Positions 42,864 to 55,230 of a DNA stretch of 64,000 bases are shown here, one piece after another (the stretch's first letter is position 1; the number at the start of each line of letters is the position of its first letter). A program made the translations under genes and the position numbers. The notes below the pieces were generated by a model. It was given only the letters and a program-made list of their open reading frames with translations. It was not told the DNA's origin and made no database searches. Source of the DNA: Boesenbergia rotunda. Taxonomy: Eukaryota > Streptophyta > Magnoliopsida > Zingiberales > Zingiberaceae. The stretch is taken from NCBI GenBank assembly GCA_024364735.1, contig JAGFNQ010000726.1, positions 104,939-168,938 on the forward strand. The letters are read 5' to 3'.

Positions 42864-43961
42864 GGGTGCCCTCTATGTGGCCTTCGATCCGCAACAATCT
42901 CGGGCAGCCCTTATCCCACTCGAGTAGGGCTGAGGCTTGACTGTGGGGGCACCCGGGACGCTGTGGGCGCCCCGGTTGACTTGGTTTGCTGGCTTCTCGG
43001 CCGGTTCACTTCGTTGGCTTGAACCCAGGGCGCCCTGGGCACTGGGGGCACCCAGGACACAGGGGGCGCCCTGGCCCAATAAGCCTTTGAAGCGCTTTTT
43101 TGTTTACTGCTTTGCCATGACCTTGGGGGCGCCCGGGACCTCCAGGGCGCCCTACTCAGTTGCTGCCTCTCTCCCTTTAGGCGTTCTGAGCTGCAGAGAC
43201 TCGTTCCTTTGGTCCTGCATCCAGGGTTAGTTGCAAATACAATGAAACAAGAATATGTTATGATTATACAGCCTTAGCTGTCTTGGTTCTGACTTTGAAT
43301 CTCCAAAATGGAACCCTAGTTCGAACCGACGCCTACAGTTCCCTCGACGGGGAATGCGTCCTCACCTACTCCTCTCAGGAGAGTTTACCTTTTGCCAACC
43401 GGCTTCTCCGGTTGGACTTTTGCCTAGCAGTCCTTCGCTTGGGCTTAGGTACCAAGCAGTCCTTCGCCCGGTGCCTAGCAGTCCTTCGCTAGGTCTTTGG
43501 TACCAAGCAGTCCTTCACCCGGTGCCTAGCAGTCCTTCGGTAGGGCTTTGTATCCTGGCATTCCTTCGCCAGGTGACTAGCAGTCCTTCGCTAGGACTTT
43601 GTATCCTGGCATTCCTTCGCCAGGTGCCTCGCAGTCCTTCGCCAGGTCTTAGATTCCCAGCAGCCCTTCGCCGGGTGCCTAGCAGTCCTTCGCCAGGTCT
43701 TAGACTCCTAGCAGCCCTTCGCCAGGTGCCTAGCAGTCCTTCGCTAGGTCTTTGTTTCCTGGCAGTCCTTCGCCAGGTGCCTAGCAGCCCTTCGCTAGGA
43801 CTTTGTTTCCTGGCAGTCCTTAGCCAGGTGCCTAGCAGCCCTTCGCTAGGACTTTGTTTCTGCACACTTGAGTAACTTTATTAGATCACAAATAACACTT
43901 AACTTTGAATCCTTTGCCAATATCAAAACAAGGTTCGATATGGTGCTTCCTGCACCAACAC
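42864..43961 (-). mobile_element. Sirevirus-like LTR fragment (LTR D)
   Basis: Ends GGTGCTTCCTGCACCAACA on the plus strand, the LTR start on the minus strand. It contains GGGCGCCC-type units (42945-43155), a conserved segment shared with LTR A (GGTTCTGACTT to the CTCAGGAGAG region) and a hairpin array. The other end is missing at the gypsy junction. It abuts plus-strand Sirevirus pol at 43962, so it appears to be a separate insertion or rearrangement there. Confidence 0.75.
43420..43857. repeat. Hairpin array of LTR D
   Basis: About 16 units with loop AGTCCTTC or close variants. Stems CCTAGC/GCTAGG and CCTGGC/GCCAGG alternate, again with paired changes. The open frames here are translations of the repeat. 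Confidence 0.88.
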
Positions 43962-43979
43962 CAACCTTAGGAGTCAGAA

Positions 43980-45555
43980 CTAGGTCTTCTTATAAAATCT
44001 TAGTCAGATCGCACTGATTTCAAAATTTGAGCCTAAGACTATAGAGGAAGCCCTACCTGACCCAAATTAGATTATAGCTATGCAAGCGGAACTAGCCCAA
44101 TTTGAGAGAACCCAAGTCTGAGAATTAGTACCAAAATCTGAGGGAAAATTAATTATAGACACTAAGTGGGATTTTAGAAGCAAATTAAATGATCAAGGGA
44201 AAATTGTTAGAAATAAAGCCCGCTTAGTAGCTAAAGGGTTTAGTCAGTTCGAAGGGTTAGATTATGATGAAACCTATGCCCCTATAGCCAGACTTGAATC
44301 AATCAGAATGTTATTAGCTTTTGCAGCCCATAGAGGGTTTAAACTATACCAAATGGATGTCAAGTCTGCTTTTCTTAATGGGTTTATAAAAGAAGAAGTA
44401 TATGTAGGGCAACCCCCTGGATTTGAGGACTTAGAAAAACCTGAATATGTATTTAAGCTTAGGAAAGTGCTTTATGGGTTGAAACAAGTACCTAGGGCAT
44501 GGTATGAACGCTTATCAACCTATTTAATTTCTAAGGAATTTAACCAAGGTCAAATTGACTCCACACTATTTGTTAAAACCTTAGAAAAAGATATTTTTAT
44601 TGCACAAATATACGTTGATGATATAATATTTGGATCTACTAATTCTAATTTTCTAAAAGAATTTGTGAAAATTATGGAAAGTGAATTTGAAATGAGTTTG
44701 GTAAGGGAGCTTCACTTTTTCTTAGGTCTCCAAATAAAACAAACTAGAGATGGTAATTATATTCACCAATCCAAATATGCAAAGAAACTAATAAAGAAAT
44801 TTAAAATGGACAACTCTAAAAGCTTAAGTACCCCTATGACTACAAATGTCAAAATAGATAATGACCCTGAGGGTAAACCAGTTGACATAAAACTATACCG
44901 AAGTATGATTGGTAGCCTACTGTACTTAACTGCTAGTAGACCTGATATTTTGTTTTCTGTAGGAATGTGTGCTAGATACCAAACCTGTGCTAAGGAATCC
45001 CACTTAGCAGCCCTAAAAAGAGTTCTAAGGTGCATTAAGGGTACCCTAAATGTAGGTATTTGGTATCCTAGGGCTTCCACTTTTGAATTATCAGGATATT
45101 CTAACTCTGACTATGCCGGGTGTAAATTAGATAGAAAGAGTACAAGTGGAAGTTGTCAATTGTTAGGAAATAGTCTAGTCAGCTGGTGTAGTAGAAAGCA
45201 ACACTGCGTAGCTTTGTCCACAACTGAAGCAGACTATGTTGCCCTAGGAGAGTGTGTGGCACAACTGTTATGGATGATGCACACTCTTAAGGATTTCTAG
45301 CTAGACTACACCCAAAGTAAAATTTTTATTGACAATATTAGTTCAATCAATTTAACTAAGAATCCAATTCAGCACTCCCGAACCAAACATATTGAAGTCA
45401 AATATCATTTTGTAAGGGATCATGTAGCCAGGGGCGAAATAGTACTTATGCATGTGGACTCAAAATTCAATTTAACTGGCATCTTTACCAAACCCTTACC
45501 TGAATTTGAGTTTAGCTTATTAAGAAGGCAGTTAGGGTTGTGCTTAGTAGAATAA
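43980..45555 (+). pseudogene. Sirevirus-like pol: reverse transcriptase and RNase H
   Basis: RT motifs: WDFRSKLND, ARLVAKGFSQFEGLDYDETYAP, QMDVKSAFLNGF and the catalytic YVDDIIFGST (about 44610). RNase H: YSNSDYAGCKLDRKSTSG (about 45095), SWCSRKQHCVALSTTEADY and HSRTKHIEVKYHFVRDHV. The pol end (RRQLGLCLVE) falls at 45555. In-frame stops at about 44119 (in the ERTQV region) and 45298-45300, and frame disorder before 44050, inactivate it. Integrase, protease and gag are missing to the left. The strong similarity of the RNase H block to that at 61018-61490 places both in the Sirevirus-type lineage. Confidence 0.92.
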
Positions 45556-47037
45556 GATTGTTCTATATTTTTTCTTTTTCAAAAATCTTTTCTATTTTTA
45601 CATTTTTTCAAATTAGCATTTAATGTATTTTGAAAAATCATTTCTTTTATCAAGTTATTAAAATTTAAAATGATTTTTCCGACTTAGTTTTTTTTTTCAA
45701 AAAACTTACCCCCTTTAAAACTAGGATTTTTACGCAAATGGACTTAGCTTAGGCCTTAACCCTAAAACTGCATGCACCTATAGATCTAGAAGCCAACATC
45801 TCACAAGAACCATAGGGGTCCTTTGATTGATAACCTAGACTGGGTTGAGATACTTAGGACTATGCCTTGATTCAAGATGCTTTAAGTCAGTGCATTTGCA
45901 GTAATTGGGGCGATAAATACAAATTGAACAACAATCAAGTTAAGTGTTCAAGCTTAGCAAATTTAACTTGATCAAATCACTTAACTTGACTAACCCTAGT
46001 GAAAACTGCTATTTTATAACAGTTAGTAAGTAACTAACTGGGTTAGACAGGACCGAACAAGTTCAGATTAATAAGTTTGGTCCTTTTCTTGTTTGAATTC
46101 ACTAGAGTTGGTTCAATACGGATTTAAAAGTTCTTTTAACTAACTCCAATTCAAAATTGACTTGCAATAATTTTATCATTTTTTTTATATATGGCAAAGG
46201 GGGAGAGTAAAAGAAAAAGAGAGTAATTTTTTTTTCAAATTTCTATCTCTCTTGCAAAAAGTAAAGAAAAACTGTTAAGTGCTTTCAAAAATCTCTAAGT
46301 GCTTTCAAAAATTTCTAAGTGCATTTATTTCTAAGTAAAGTTTTCCTTAGTGAACAAAATTGTCTGAGCAAAAAAAAAACATTTTAAATTTTTTTTGGCA
46401 AATGTTTCTAAGTAAAGTTTTCCTTAATGAACAAATTTTTTTTGAACAAAAACTTGTCTAAAAATTCCTTTAAGTAAAAATGTTTTTCAAAATGCACAAA
46501 CTGTTCTTAATGCGAAATTTTTCTAAGTGTGGAAAAACTGTTGTGCAAAAATTGAAGTTCTTTTGGCAAATTGTTTGTTGCAAAATTTGGCTAATCTTTT
46601 TAAGTGAAATGTTTTCAAGTGAAAATTGTTTTCAAGTGAAAATTTTCTCTGATAAAGTTTTTTTGGCTAAGGAAAGTTTGTTAAAAATTCCTTTTTGCAA
46701 AAATTGGTTTAAATAAAAGTTGTTGTGCAAAGCCTGTTTAAGTAAAAGTCTTTAAAATAGAATTTAGGCTTGGAAAACTTTTCTAAAGTGGAAAATTGTC
46801 TAGGTGTAAAAAGTTTTTTGTAAGTGTAAATGCTTGTAGTCTATCTTGAAAAACACTTAGTTAAAAATTTAAAGCACTTAGAAGTGTTTCAAAAATTACA
46901 TATCATGGAAAGCTTCAGGGGGAGAATGTTTATTTCAGGGGGAGCTAATTAAAGTTTTTTTTTAATTATGTTGTTTGTTAGATGTGCTTGAAATGCTTTT
47001 TAACTTAACTTTTTGAACCGTGTTGCCATAAATCAAA
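45556..47037 (+). other. Sirevirus 3' non-coding region, no env-like gene
   Basis: AT-rich; full of loosely repeated TTTCTAAGTAAAGTTTTCCTTAGTGAA-type pieces (46260-46830). Unlike the element at 57.7-61 kb, no env-like domain is visible between pol and the polypurine tract. Confidence 0.55.
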
Positions 47038-47048
47038 ATGGGGGAGAT
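47038..47048 (+). promoter_or_regulatory. Polypurine tract
   Basis: ATGGGGGAGAT directly before the LTR start TGTTGGTGTCGG. Confidence 0.85.
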
Positions 47049-47791
47049 TGTTGGTGTCGGAAGCACCAAAGTCAAACCTGTATTTTGATAATGGCAAAGG
47101 GTTCAGAAGTTAAGGTTTATTGTGATCTAACAATGCTAATCAAGTGTGCAGGAAAAGTCCTAGGTATGCTAGGCAAGAAGTCTTGGTTCTAAGAATTGGA
47201 CACTAATTCCTGGCCGTGGGCTGGGCAACTAAGTCCTGACATAGGGTTGGGCAAAAAGTCCTGGTCGCTGACTGGGCACGAAGTCCTGATTCGAGAAATT
47301 GAGCAATAAGTCCTGGCTAAGGGTTGGGTACCAAAGACCTGACTGAGGGTTGGGCAAGAAGTCCTGGTCGTGGACTGGGCACAAAGACTTGATTTGGAGG
47401 ATTGGGCAAAAGTCTAACCGGAGGAGCCGGTTGGCAAATAGGTAAACTCTCTTGAGAAGAGTAGGTGAGGGCGCGTTCCCCGTAGGAGGGAACATTAGGC
47501 ATCGGTTCGAGCTAGATTCCATTTGGGAAGCCCAAAGTCAGAACCAAGACAGCTCAGGATGTTAATAATACTTAAATTCATATCATTTATATGTTACTTG
47601 TGTTTTGGAACTAACCCTGGTTGCAGGAACGAAGGGATGAAGGTTTCTGCTCCCAGGTGCCTCAATGGAGTGAGGCGCCCTGCTGGGCTAGGCGCCTGTG
47701 TTGAGAAAGGCGCCCCAGACAAAGGGCAATTCCAAAACAACTGCGAAGCAAGCATCATGACCGCAACAGAGGCGCCTTAACACAGGCACCC
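47049..47791 (+). repeat. Sirevirus 3' LTR, first segment
   Basis: TGTTGGTGTCGG start; matches the first half of the solo LTR 5673-6944, including the GGGCAAAAGTCCTGG-like units (47235-47410) and GGCGCC units. Ends with CACCC (47787-47791), the left duplication of the inserted element. Confidence 0.88.
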
Positions 47792-50277
47792 TGTTAGTGA
47801 TATGAGAGAAGTGTCCTAAGGCAATCGCCTTATGATTGTAAAACATTTATATTAATAAATGATAATTCACTATTTGAGTATACATGCTTGTGTATTTGAT
47901 TGGGATCTTAAACTCATCTACTGAATGTCCGCAATACAACTCACAGCATAAGAGAATTTGTGATGAGATCACAACTAGTGATTATCTCTAAATGCGCAAA
48001 TGTGAAGTATTGAAAATATCCCTAGTCGATGAATTGATAAAAACGGACACTATCAATTCTGTTGAGACTAACATGGGTTATTCTCTAATCAGCTGATTCT
48101 CACTGGCTGGTGACATTGGGATGTCCGGAGATAAACATGGATGCTAGTTAAGGGAACTAGTTCATTGGAGTGACTAGCTGTAAGACTTCATATGGGAATC
48201 TACATGTAGATATGTCATTGAAGATCTTACTGCGGCTTAAGTGCGATGTTCCTTTGACTTGCGGTGTTCAAGTCATCTTGGTCATGGAGACTTATACTTT
48301 GACATCTTAAGCAAGCATCTCCAAGGAGGTGTGGACCCAGGATGATCGGGTATAAGCCGAAGTGCCCGAAGATGTTTGAACAGCCTACAAAGGATTCACC
48401 ACTCCTTGCGAGGAGATGTATACCCAGGCCTATCGTCGGATTGTTACTCAAAGCCTCTGGCCAGAGCATATCATGTTTAGAGTGAGAGTCTCTAAAATAC
48501 ATGAGAGTAATTAGAAATCCAAAGGACAAGTAAGACATTACTTGGGCTAGGTGTGACGTAGTCAGCCTAGTGGGGACTGACACCATAGACCGTGTCCTGA
48601 ACCAAGTGGGTATAAGGTGGTGAAGGGAATGGGGCACGATTCATTAGAGCTGCTGAAGGGTTTCAGAATAATTTCTTCTGAGGTCAAATCGTTGATCTTT
48701 CGATTAATTGGGGATCATGATGTACTACTAGGTGCCACTCATGATCGTTCTATAATTGGTTGATTATAGACGGCCAACATAAATCGAAAGCCTATTTAGT
48801 CACACGCACTACGAGTAATCCGAGGGATTTAAAACGAGTTGAAAATTAGATTTTCCGATCAAGAGAAATAAGTCGAATCTGAGTTAATCAGAGGCGCAAT
48901 GGAAACTAAAATGGCTAAGTCTTTTGAAGGCTTTTTGGGCGAATTAAATGAGTTTAATTCGCGATCGGTTCGGGTCGGTTTTTGGCCGGCCAAAGAGGGT
49001 ATTAACCCTCCTTGTGGTGGCCGGCCATTAAAGGGAATTAAATCAATTTATTTGGTTTAATTAATAAGATAAATCAAGCACGATTTATTTTATGAATTAT
49101 GGATAAATAAATTTGTATAAAGAAATTTATATAAATAAATTTATAGAAATTTATTCTTTTATGGAAGATTAAAATAATCCATGAATTGGGTTTATTTTAA
49201 TTTTATAAAATCAATTATGAATTGATTTTTCCATAATAAGAAAGTTTATAAATTTCTTATAAAATTTATTCCATAATTTAAAGAGAAGAAGAATTAGTTT
49301 TTATTATAAATTAGTTTATAATAAAGACTTGGTTTAAACGGAATTAATTCATAAGAATTTATAGGATAAATTTCTTATGATAAATAATTAGTTTTATTAT
49401 AAAGTTAGTTATAATAAAATTCATAAGAAAATTTATAGAATAAATTTCTTATGATAACTAATTTGTTTTATTATAAATGGTTATAATAAGACTAGGCTTA
49501 AACGGTATAAGCAATAAGAAAATTTATAAGATAAATTTCTTATAACTAATTCCGTTAATTCCGTTAATTCGGTTTAGAGGGAGACTTAGCAAAGGAGTTG
49601 CTACTATATAAAGGAACCAAAGGCTAGCCCTTAATTCCAATTCAAGTAATTGAATCATAGAGCTCTCCCTCTCTCTCTTAATCTCTTCTCTTCTCTTCTC
49701 CCTCTCCCTCTCTTGCCTAGGGCCGGCGCCCACTTGGAGCCTAGGGCCGGCGCCCACTTGGTGACTTAGGGCCGGCGCAACTCCTCCCTTAGTTGAGGTT
49801 GGCGTGAGCTTCAAGAAGAAGAAGGAGAACCCGAACGCGAAGAAGAAGAAGCGGATAGCGATTCCTCTCTTCCCGGAATTTGATTCCGTTACTTCGTTAG
49901 TTAGTTTTTCATTATTTTCTCTTATCCTTCTAGTTGTGCCTTCTGAGAATCTAGTAGTTCTCGTCGGCACAAAACTCGTGACTTTGCGAAGTCATCCCGA
50001 AGAGAACTCGGCGTGGACGCGAATAGAGGCGAAGCTTCCAAGGGACGCTACGGTTGGATCTCGTCCCTTTCTTCGAGTTACGCAAGGTACAAAAGTAAAT
50101 TAGTTTACTTTTTCGCAAACTTTTATTTTATGATTATGTCGATACACTATAAGGTTGCATGCTAGATACGAAGTTAAAATAATTTAGGAAATTATTTTAT
50201 GCAAACTCTTCCGCTGCACGTAAAAATTTTAAATTTTACGAACTCGTATCCTTGTCGACATGCACCCGGTCCCAATA
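47792..50277 (+). repeat. LTR1 of rearranged element
   Basis: 2486 bp starting TGTTAGTGATATGAG; the end is CCCAATA where the related LTR2 implies CCCAACA. TATA box TATATAAAGG at 49605-49614. It contains a GGCCGGCGCC-rich stretch at 49720-49780 and AT-rich ATAAATTTCTTAT-type repeats at 49080-49560. Confidence 0.85.
49605..49614 (+). promoter_or_regulatory. TATA box of LTR1
   Basis: TATATAAAGG; the mirrored site in LTR2 is at 51579-51588 on the minus strand. Confidence 0.7.
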
Positions 50278-50278
50278 G

Positions 50279-50293
50279 TGGTATCAGAGCCGG
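50279..50293 (+). promoter_or_regulatory. Primer-binding site after LTR1
   Basis: TGGTATCAGAGCCGG, perfect over the first 13 bases to the initiator Met complement. Confidence 0.9.
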
Positions 50294-50523
50294 TTAGTGT
50301 TCAACTTAATCAAATAATTGTTTTGTGGAAAACTTTGTCATGATCTCAATTTCGGAAAAAAATTTCAATTATGGAAACTTTCGAATTATAATAAATTTTA
50401 GATTTAGGAATTTCAAAGTTTGGAAATCCTCATGAAATTTCGCAAACGTTTGAAATTTTCTATTTTCTGAAATAGACCTGGGTCATCTATTTCGCAAACA
50501 TTTACATAACTTAAGTCCCTTTC

Positions 50524-50738
50524 TTCACATTTGCGCATTTAGAGATAATCACTAGTTGTGATCTCATCACAAATTCTCTTATGCTGTGAGTTGTATTGCG
50601 GGCATTCAGTAGATGAGTTTAAGATCCCAATCAAATACACAAGCATGTATACTCAAATAGTGAATTATCATTTATTAATATAAATGTTTTACAATCATAA
50701 GGCGATTGCCTTAGGACACTTCTCTCATATCACTAACA
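50524..50738 (-). repeat. Inverted LTR 5' fragment within the element
   Basis: Reverse complement of about 47792-48006, nearly identical (for example GCGCATTTAGAGATAATCAC), ending CACTAACA; followed by the minus-strand polypurine tract. Confidence 0.88.
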
Positions 50739-50800
50739 AACTCCCACTTGGCCTAATGCCAATCGCTATGGTATCCAATACCACAGGCTCTAACACACCC

Positions 50801-50937
50801 CAGTTAGCTCAGGCGCCCCAGTTGAAGGGATATGCGCTGGCCAAGTCTGCGGATTGAGTTTCGCATAGAGAGGGCCACGTGTCAGGCACCCCCTTCAACA
50901 TAGGCGCCTCAGCTACGACTATATAAAGGGGTTCATC
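50801..50937 (+). repeat. Sirevirus 3' LTR, second segment
   Basis: Resumes the LTR of 47049 after the insertion (matches about 6412-6548 of the solo LTR, including the TATATAAAGG promoter region) and is cut at 50938, so the last ~400 bp of the LTR are missing. Confidence 0.85.
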
Positions 50938-53489
50938 TGTTGGGACCGGGTGCATGTTGACATGGATGCGGGTTCGTAATTTTAAAATTAATTACGTGCA
51001 GCGGAAGGTTTAGCATAAATAATTTCTCAAATTATTTAACCACACATCTAAGCATGCAACCTTATGTTGTGTAGACATGATCATATATTTAAAATTTTGC
51101 AGAAATGTAAACTAATTTACTTGTTACCTCGCGTAACTCAAAGAAAGGAATGAGATCCAACCGTAAGCGTCCCTCGGAAGCTCCGCCTCTATTCGCGTCC
51201 ACGCCGAGTATCTTCGGGATGACTTCGCAAAGCCACGAGTTTCGTGTTCTCGAGAACTACTAGATTCTCCGAGAACGCGACAAGAAACCAAGAGAGAAGT
51301 AATCATATCGGAAAAACTCACCACCAAGGTTGGCTGGAATCACAATTCCGGCGAGGAGGAGGAAGATGACATGCGCCCAATCCCAAGGTGATGATGGCCG
51401 GAGAGGAAGATCATCTCAACGGAAGAACTTCGTCACCTTGGTGCTTCTCCTTGTTCTCACGGCAAGAAGAATGGAGAAGAAGGGAGAGGCCGGCCAAGAG
51501 AAAGAAGGGATGAGAGGGAGAGAGCCCAAGCAAGAATACTTGGATTATTTCGAATGATTTCCAAGCCTTGCCTTGGGTCCTTTATATAGTGGTCTCTCAA
51601 CCGCCAAGTCTCTTTTTTTCTTATAGAATAAATTTTCATAAGAAATTTATCATATAAATTTTCTATGACTTATTCCATCATGTCAAGTCTTGATTTTATA
51701 TCATGGTTAAAATCATATTTTAATTCATGATAAAAATCAACCACGTCTCTTTTTCTTATTGAATAAATTTTCATAAGAAATTTATCATATAAATTTCTTT
51801 ATATAAATTTCTTTATCATGGTAAATCAATCCATGATTGATTTTATAAAATAAAATAAACCAATCCATGGTTCATTTTAATTTCCATGAAAAATAAATTT
51901 TATATAAATTTTTTTATATAAATTTCTTTATCATGGTAAATCAATCCATGATTGATTTTATAAAATAAAATAAACCAATCCATGATTCATTTTAATTTCC
52001 ATAAAAAATAAATTTTATATAAATTTCTTTATATAAATTTCTTTATCATGGTAAATCAATCCATGTTTGATTTTATAAAATAAAATAAATCAATCCATGG
52101 TTCATTTTAATTTCCATGAAAAAATAAACCAAACCTTGGTTTATATAAAAATTTATAGCATCCATAATTTTATAAAACAAACCACACTTGATTTATTTTA
52201 TAAATTGAACCAAACAATTTGGTTCCCTCCCTTTGTTGTGGCCCGCCAAGCAAAGAGGGTGGGGACCCTCTTTGGCTGGCCTATCCAGGCCACGCCCCAA
52301 TGAATTAAACTCATTTAATTCATCTATTAAGTCTTCAAAAGACTTAGCCATTTCACGCTTCTGATGCGTCTCTGAAAAATTCAGATTCGACTTATTGTTT
52401 GGCTCAACCAAACCTAATCTCTCTTGATTGGAAAATTTAATTTTCAACTCGTTTTAAATCCCTCGGATTACTCGTAGTGCGTGTGACTAAATAGGCTTTC
52501 GATTTATGTTGGCTGTCTATAATTAACCAATTATAGAACGATCATGAGTGGCACCTAGTAGTACATCATGATCCCTAATTAATCGAAAGATCAACGGTTG
52601 ACCTCAGAAACAATTCTGAAACCCTTCAGCAGCTATAATGAATCGTGCCCCATTTCCTTCACCATCTTATACCCACTTGGTTCAGGACATGGTCTATGTG
52701 TGTCAGTCCCCACTAGGCTGACTACGTCACACCTAGCCCAAATAACGTTTTCTCGTCCTATGGATTCTAATTATTCTCATGTATCTAAGAGATTCATACT
52801 CTGAACATGCCATGCTCAGGCCAGAGGCTTCGAGTAACAATCCGACGATAGGCCTTGGGTATACATCTCCTCGCAAGGAGTGGTGAATCCTTTGTAGGCT
52901 GTTTAAACATCTTCGGGCACTTCGGCTTATACCCAATCATCCTGGGTCCACACCTCCTTGGAAATGCTTGCTTAAGATGTCAAAGTATAAGTCTCCATGA
53001 CCAAGATGACTTGAACACCGCAAGTCAAAGGAACATCGCACTTAAGCTGCAGTAAGAACTTCACTGACATGTCTATATGTAGACTACCATATGAAGTTTT
53101 ACAGCCAGTCACTCCAATGAACTAGTTCCCTTAACTAGCATTCATGTTTATCTCCGGACATCCCAATGTCACCAGCTAGTGAGAATCAACTGATTAGAGA
53201 ATAGCCCATGCTAGTCTCAACAGAATTGATAGTTTTCGTATTTATCAATTCATCGACTAGGGACAATTTCAATACTTCACAATTGCACATGTAGAGATAA
53301 TCACTAGTTGTGAATTCGTCACAAATTCTCTCATGCTGTGAATTGTATTGTGGACATTCAGTAAATAAGTTTAAGATCTCAATCAAATACATAAACATGT
53401 ATACTCAAATAGTGAATATTCATTTATTAAAATAAATGATTACAATCATAAGGCGATTGCCTTAGGACACTTTTCTCATATCACTAACA
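50938..53489 (-). mobile_element. LTR2, inverted LTR of the 47792 family
   Basis: 2552 bp, plus-strand TGTTGGGACCGGGTGC to ATATCACTAACA, i.e. the full LTR on the minus strand. Related to LTR1 throughout, with clear divergence. Flanking pentamers differ (TCATC and ATGGT), and the left and right neighbours are different elements, so it is not a simple solo LTR. TATA box on the minus strand at 51579-51588. It holds tandem TTTATATAAATTTCTTTATCATGG-type units at 51770-52100. Confidence 0.85.
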
Positions 53490-53499
53490 ATGGTACCGT

Positions 53500-54944
53500 C
53501 TACGACTGTTGATACCCTATCTACTGCAGTCTGGATACTGTCTGTTGTCCGCGACCGCCTCTCTATGGTCTCTGTCGTCTAGACCAGCCTCCATGAGAAG
53601 GAACTGTGATAGACTTCTACTGGGTCATCACAGTACAATCTCTGCTCATATGCCCTGGGAGCTTACAATACTAGCATACGGGGTGCTCAAGTGGGCAGTC
53701 TGCTATGTGATCTTTGGATCCACACTGTAAATAGTAAACCCCTCTGGTAATGTCCTTCCAGGTCTGCTGGGCAACATGTGATGATCCTGCTGAAGACCAT
53801 CCAGAATTCTGGGGATTAGAGTGAGCCCTAGAAGTACCTTGTGTACTCTGACTCTTGTTACTGCGCTTCTATCCGGTGATATGTAATTGCTGAGTCTGTA
53901 CTGTCCCCTGAGTTGTCTACTTACTCTTCTTTTTTCTTCGTAAAACCTCAGCTAGGTCATCTCGATAATGAGAGTCTTGTCTAATGCCTCTCGATAGGAT
54001 GAAATGCTCAAACCAGCCATCTTCATCGGAATATATCTGACAAGTCCCTGCACAAACTGCTGCGTACGCTCACCATCCTCTACAACAAGCTGCGGGCAGT
54101 ACTCAGCTAACCGGTTGAACTCCATATTATATTGCATAATCGTACAATCTCCCTACTAGAGACTCAAAAACTCTTGACATTTAGCCACTCGTTACGCTGT
54201 TGGAAGGTACTGGCTCTCGAATGCCACCCGAAAAGTGGCCCAGGTGATGTGTTGCTCGCCAATGATTATCCTTTGCATATTCCACTAGGTGGCAGCCTCG
54301 TCACGCAGGTGATAGGCAGCAAACTCCACCCTCACCCAATCTGAGCATGCGATATAGCGAAAAGTATCCTCCATGGTCTCGATCCAAGAGCGAGCGACAC
54401 TCGGATCTGCTCCTCGGTGGAATAGGGTAAGTCGACCCTTCACGGACACCACTAAGGTAGGGATTTGTGATCTATCCGAAGGCTAGCCTATAAGGGCGGC
54501 AACTACAATAGGCGGTACTACTGGAAGCGCGGTTGTGGACACCATGTGTGGTACTGTTGGCCATACCGCTAGAGGAATGGTGGGAGGTGTCGGAGTAGAT
54601 GCCACGGGCAGAACCATGGTATATACCAGAGTAAGTACCACTGGTGGGGTGGTGGTACATACTGGAGGTGGCAATCTCGGTGAAACTGTGAAAATCATCG
54701 GAGTAGGTGGCATCGATGAATCTGGGGGAACTGATGTCTAGAATGGGGAAGGAACCCCTACTGACTGGGGATCCAGAGCACCCTAATGAGTCTGTCCTCT
54801 AGTAATGGGTGCTGCCTTAGTCGGTCTCTTTGGAGGCTCAGTCGCCAAATCAATAGTCCTAGTCCTCACTGACTCACGTGCGCACCTAGGTGGTCGCCCT
54901 TGACCACGTCTACGAGGTGGAGTCAACTCGATACGACGAAGCAT
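53500..54944 (-). pseudogene. Ty3/gypsy Gag, decayed
   Basis: The start ATG is at 54942-54944 (MLRRIELTPPRRRGQGR). A Pro/Thr/Val-rich region follows (54740-54490), then the Retrotrans_gag core: WIETMEDTFRYIACSD, EAATWW and MQYNMEFNRLAEYCPQLV (54137-54084). Near 53735-53640 lie two decayed zinc knuckles, one missing its first Cys (QCGSKDHIADC) and one interrupted by TAG (YCKLPGHMSRDC). There are at least six in-frame stops, mostly TAG where CAG is plausible, two of them adjacent at about 54152-54157, plus frame changes after 53950. Gag would form the particle shell; this copy cannot. Confidence 0.85.
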
Positions 54945-55210
54945 ATCTGTTAAGATTTAATCAAATATTATTAAAATATATAGCTATTAAGAAAATTTTA
55001 TCAACTTACTTGCTCGTCGCCCAGAGAAGTTTATCGCCACCTTGTCCCAACAAAACTAAGTCAAGAAGATGACTCCAGAAAATCAAACACATACCCGAAC
55101 TTGGGCATTTGATACCCAAACGATACAGACTCCATAATACTTTGAAACAAAAATCCGAAATCAGATAAACCCAACAAAATTCGAAAATATACCCAAGTTA
55201 CTCGAAAACC

Positions 55211-55224
55211 TGGCTCTGATACCA
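55211..55224 (-). promoter_or_regulatory. Gypsy primer-binding site
   Basis: Minus strand TGGTATCAGAGCCA, six bases from the LTR end. Confidence 0.88.
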
Positions 55225-55230
55225 CTATAT

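Larger units (their letters stand above)
47792..50795 (+). mobile_element. Rearranged copia-type LTR element with exact 5-bp duplication
   Basis: Bounded by CACCC at 47787-47791 and 50796-50800. Contents: a full LTR1 (47792-50277), a Met primer site, ~230 bp of leader, then an inverted copy of the first ~215 bp of the same LTR (50524-50738), then ~57 bp ending CTCTAACA. That last part, read on the minus strand, has CCAAGTGGGAGTTTG directly before the LTR start, a copia polypurine tract. So the unit holds both termini of an internal region, joined through an inversion, with no genes. Confidence 0.78.
43962..50937 (+). mobile_element. Sirevirus-like Ty1/copia element, 5' truncated
   Basis: Retains the RT and RNase H end of pol, a 1.5-kb 3' non-coding region, the polypurine tract and a 3' LTR (47049-47791 plus 50801-50937). 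The LTR is split by the 47792-50795 element and cut at 50938 by LTR2. The LTR is the same family as the solo LTR at 5673. Confidence 0.85.

Noticed and set aside
43354..43875. 173-codon frame and its opposite-strand partner with regular peptide repeats
   Set aside because: Direct translation of the hairpin array of LTR D; repeats of length divisible by three stay open by chance.
46480..46716. Phe/Lys-rich 78-codon frame in the Sirevirus 3' region
   Set aside because: Low-complexity AT-rich repeat sequence without family resemblance.
54535..54741. Gly/Val-rich plus-strand frame
   Set aside because: Shadow of the Pro/Thr-rich minus-strand gypsy Gag region.
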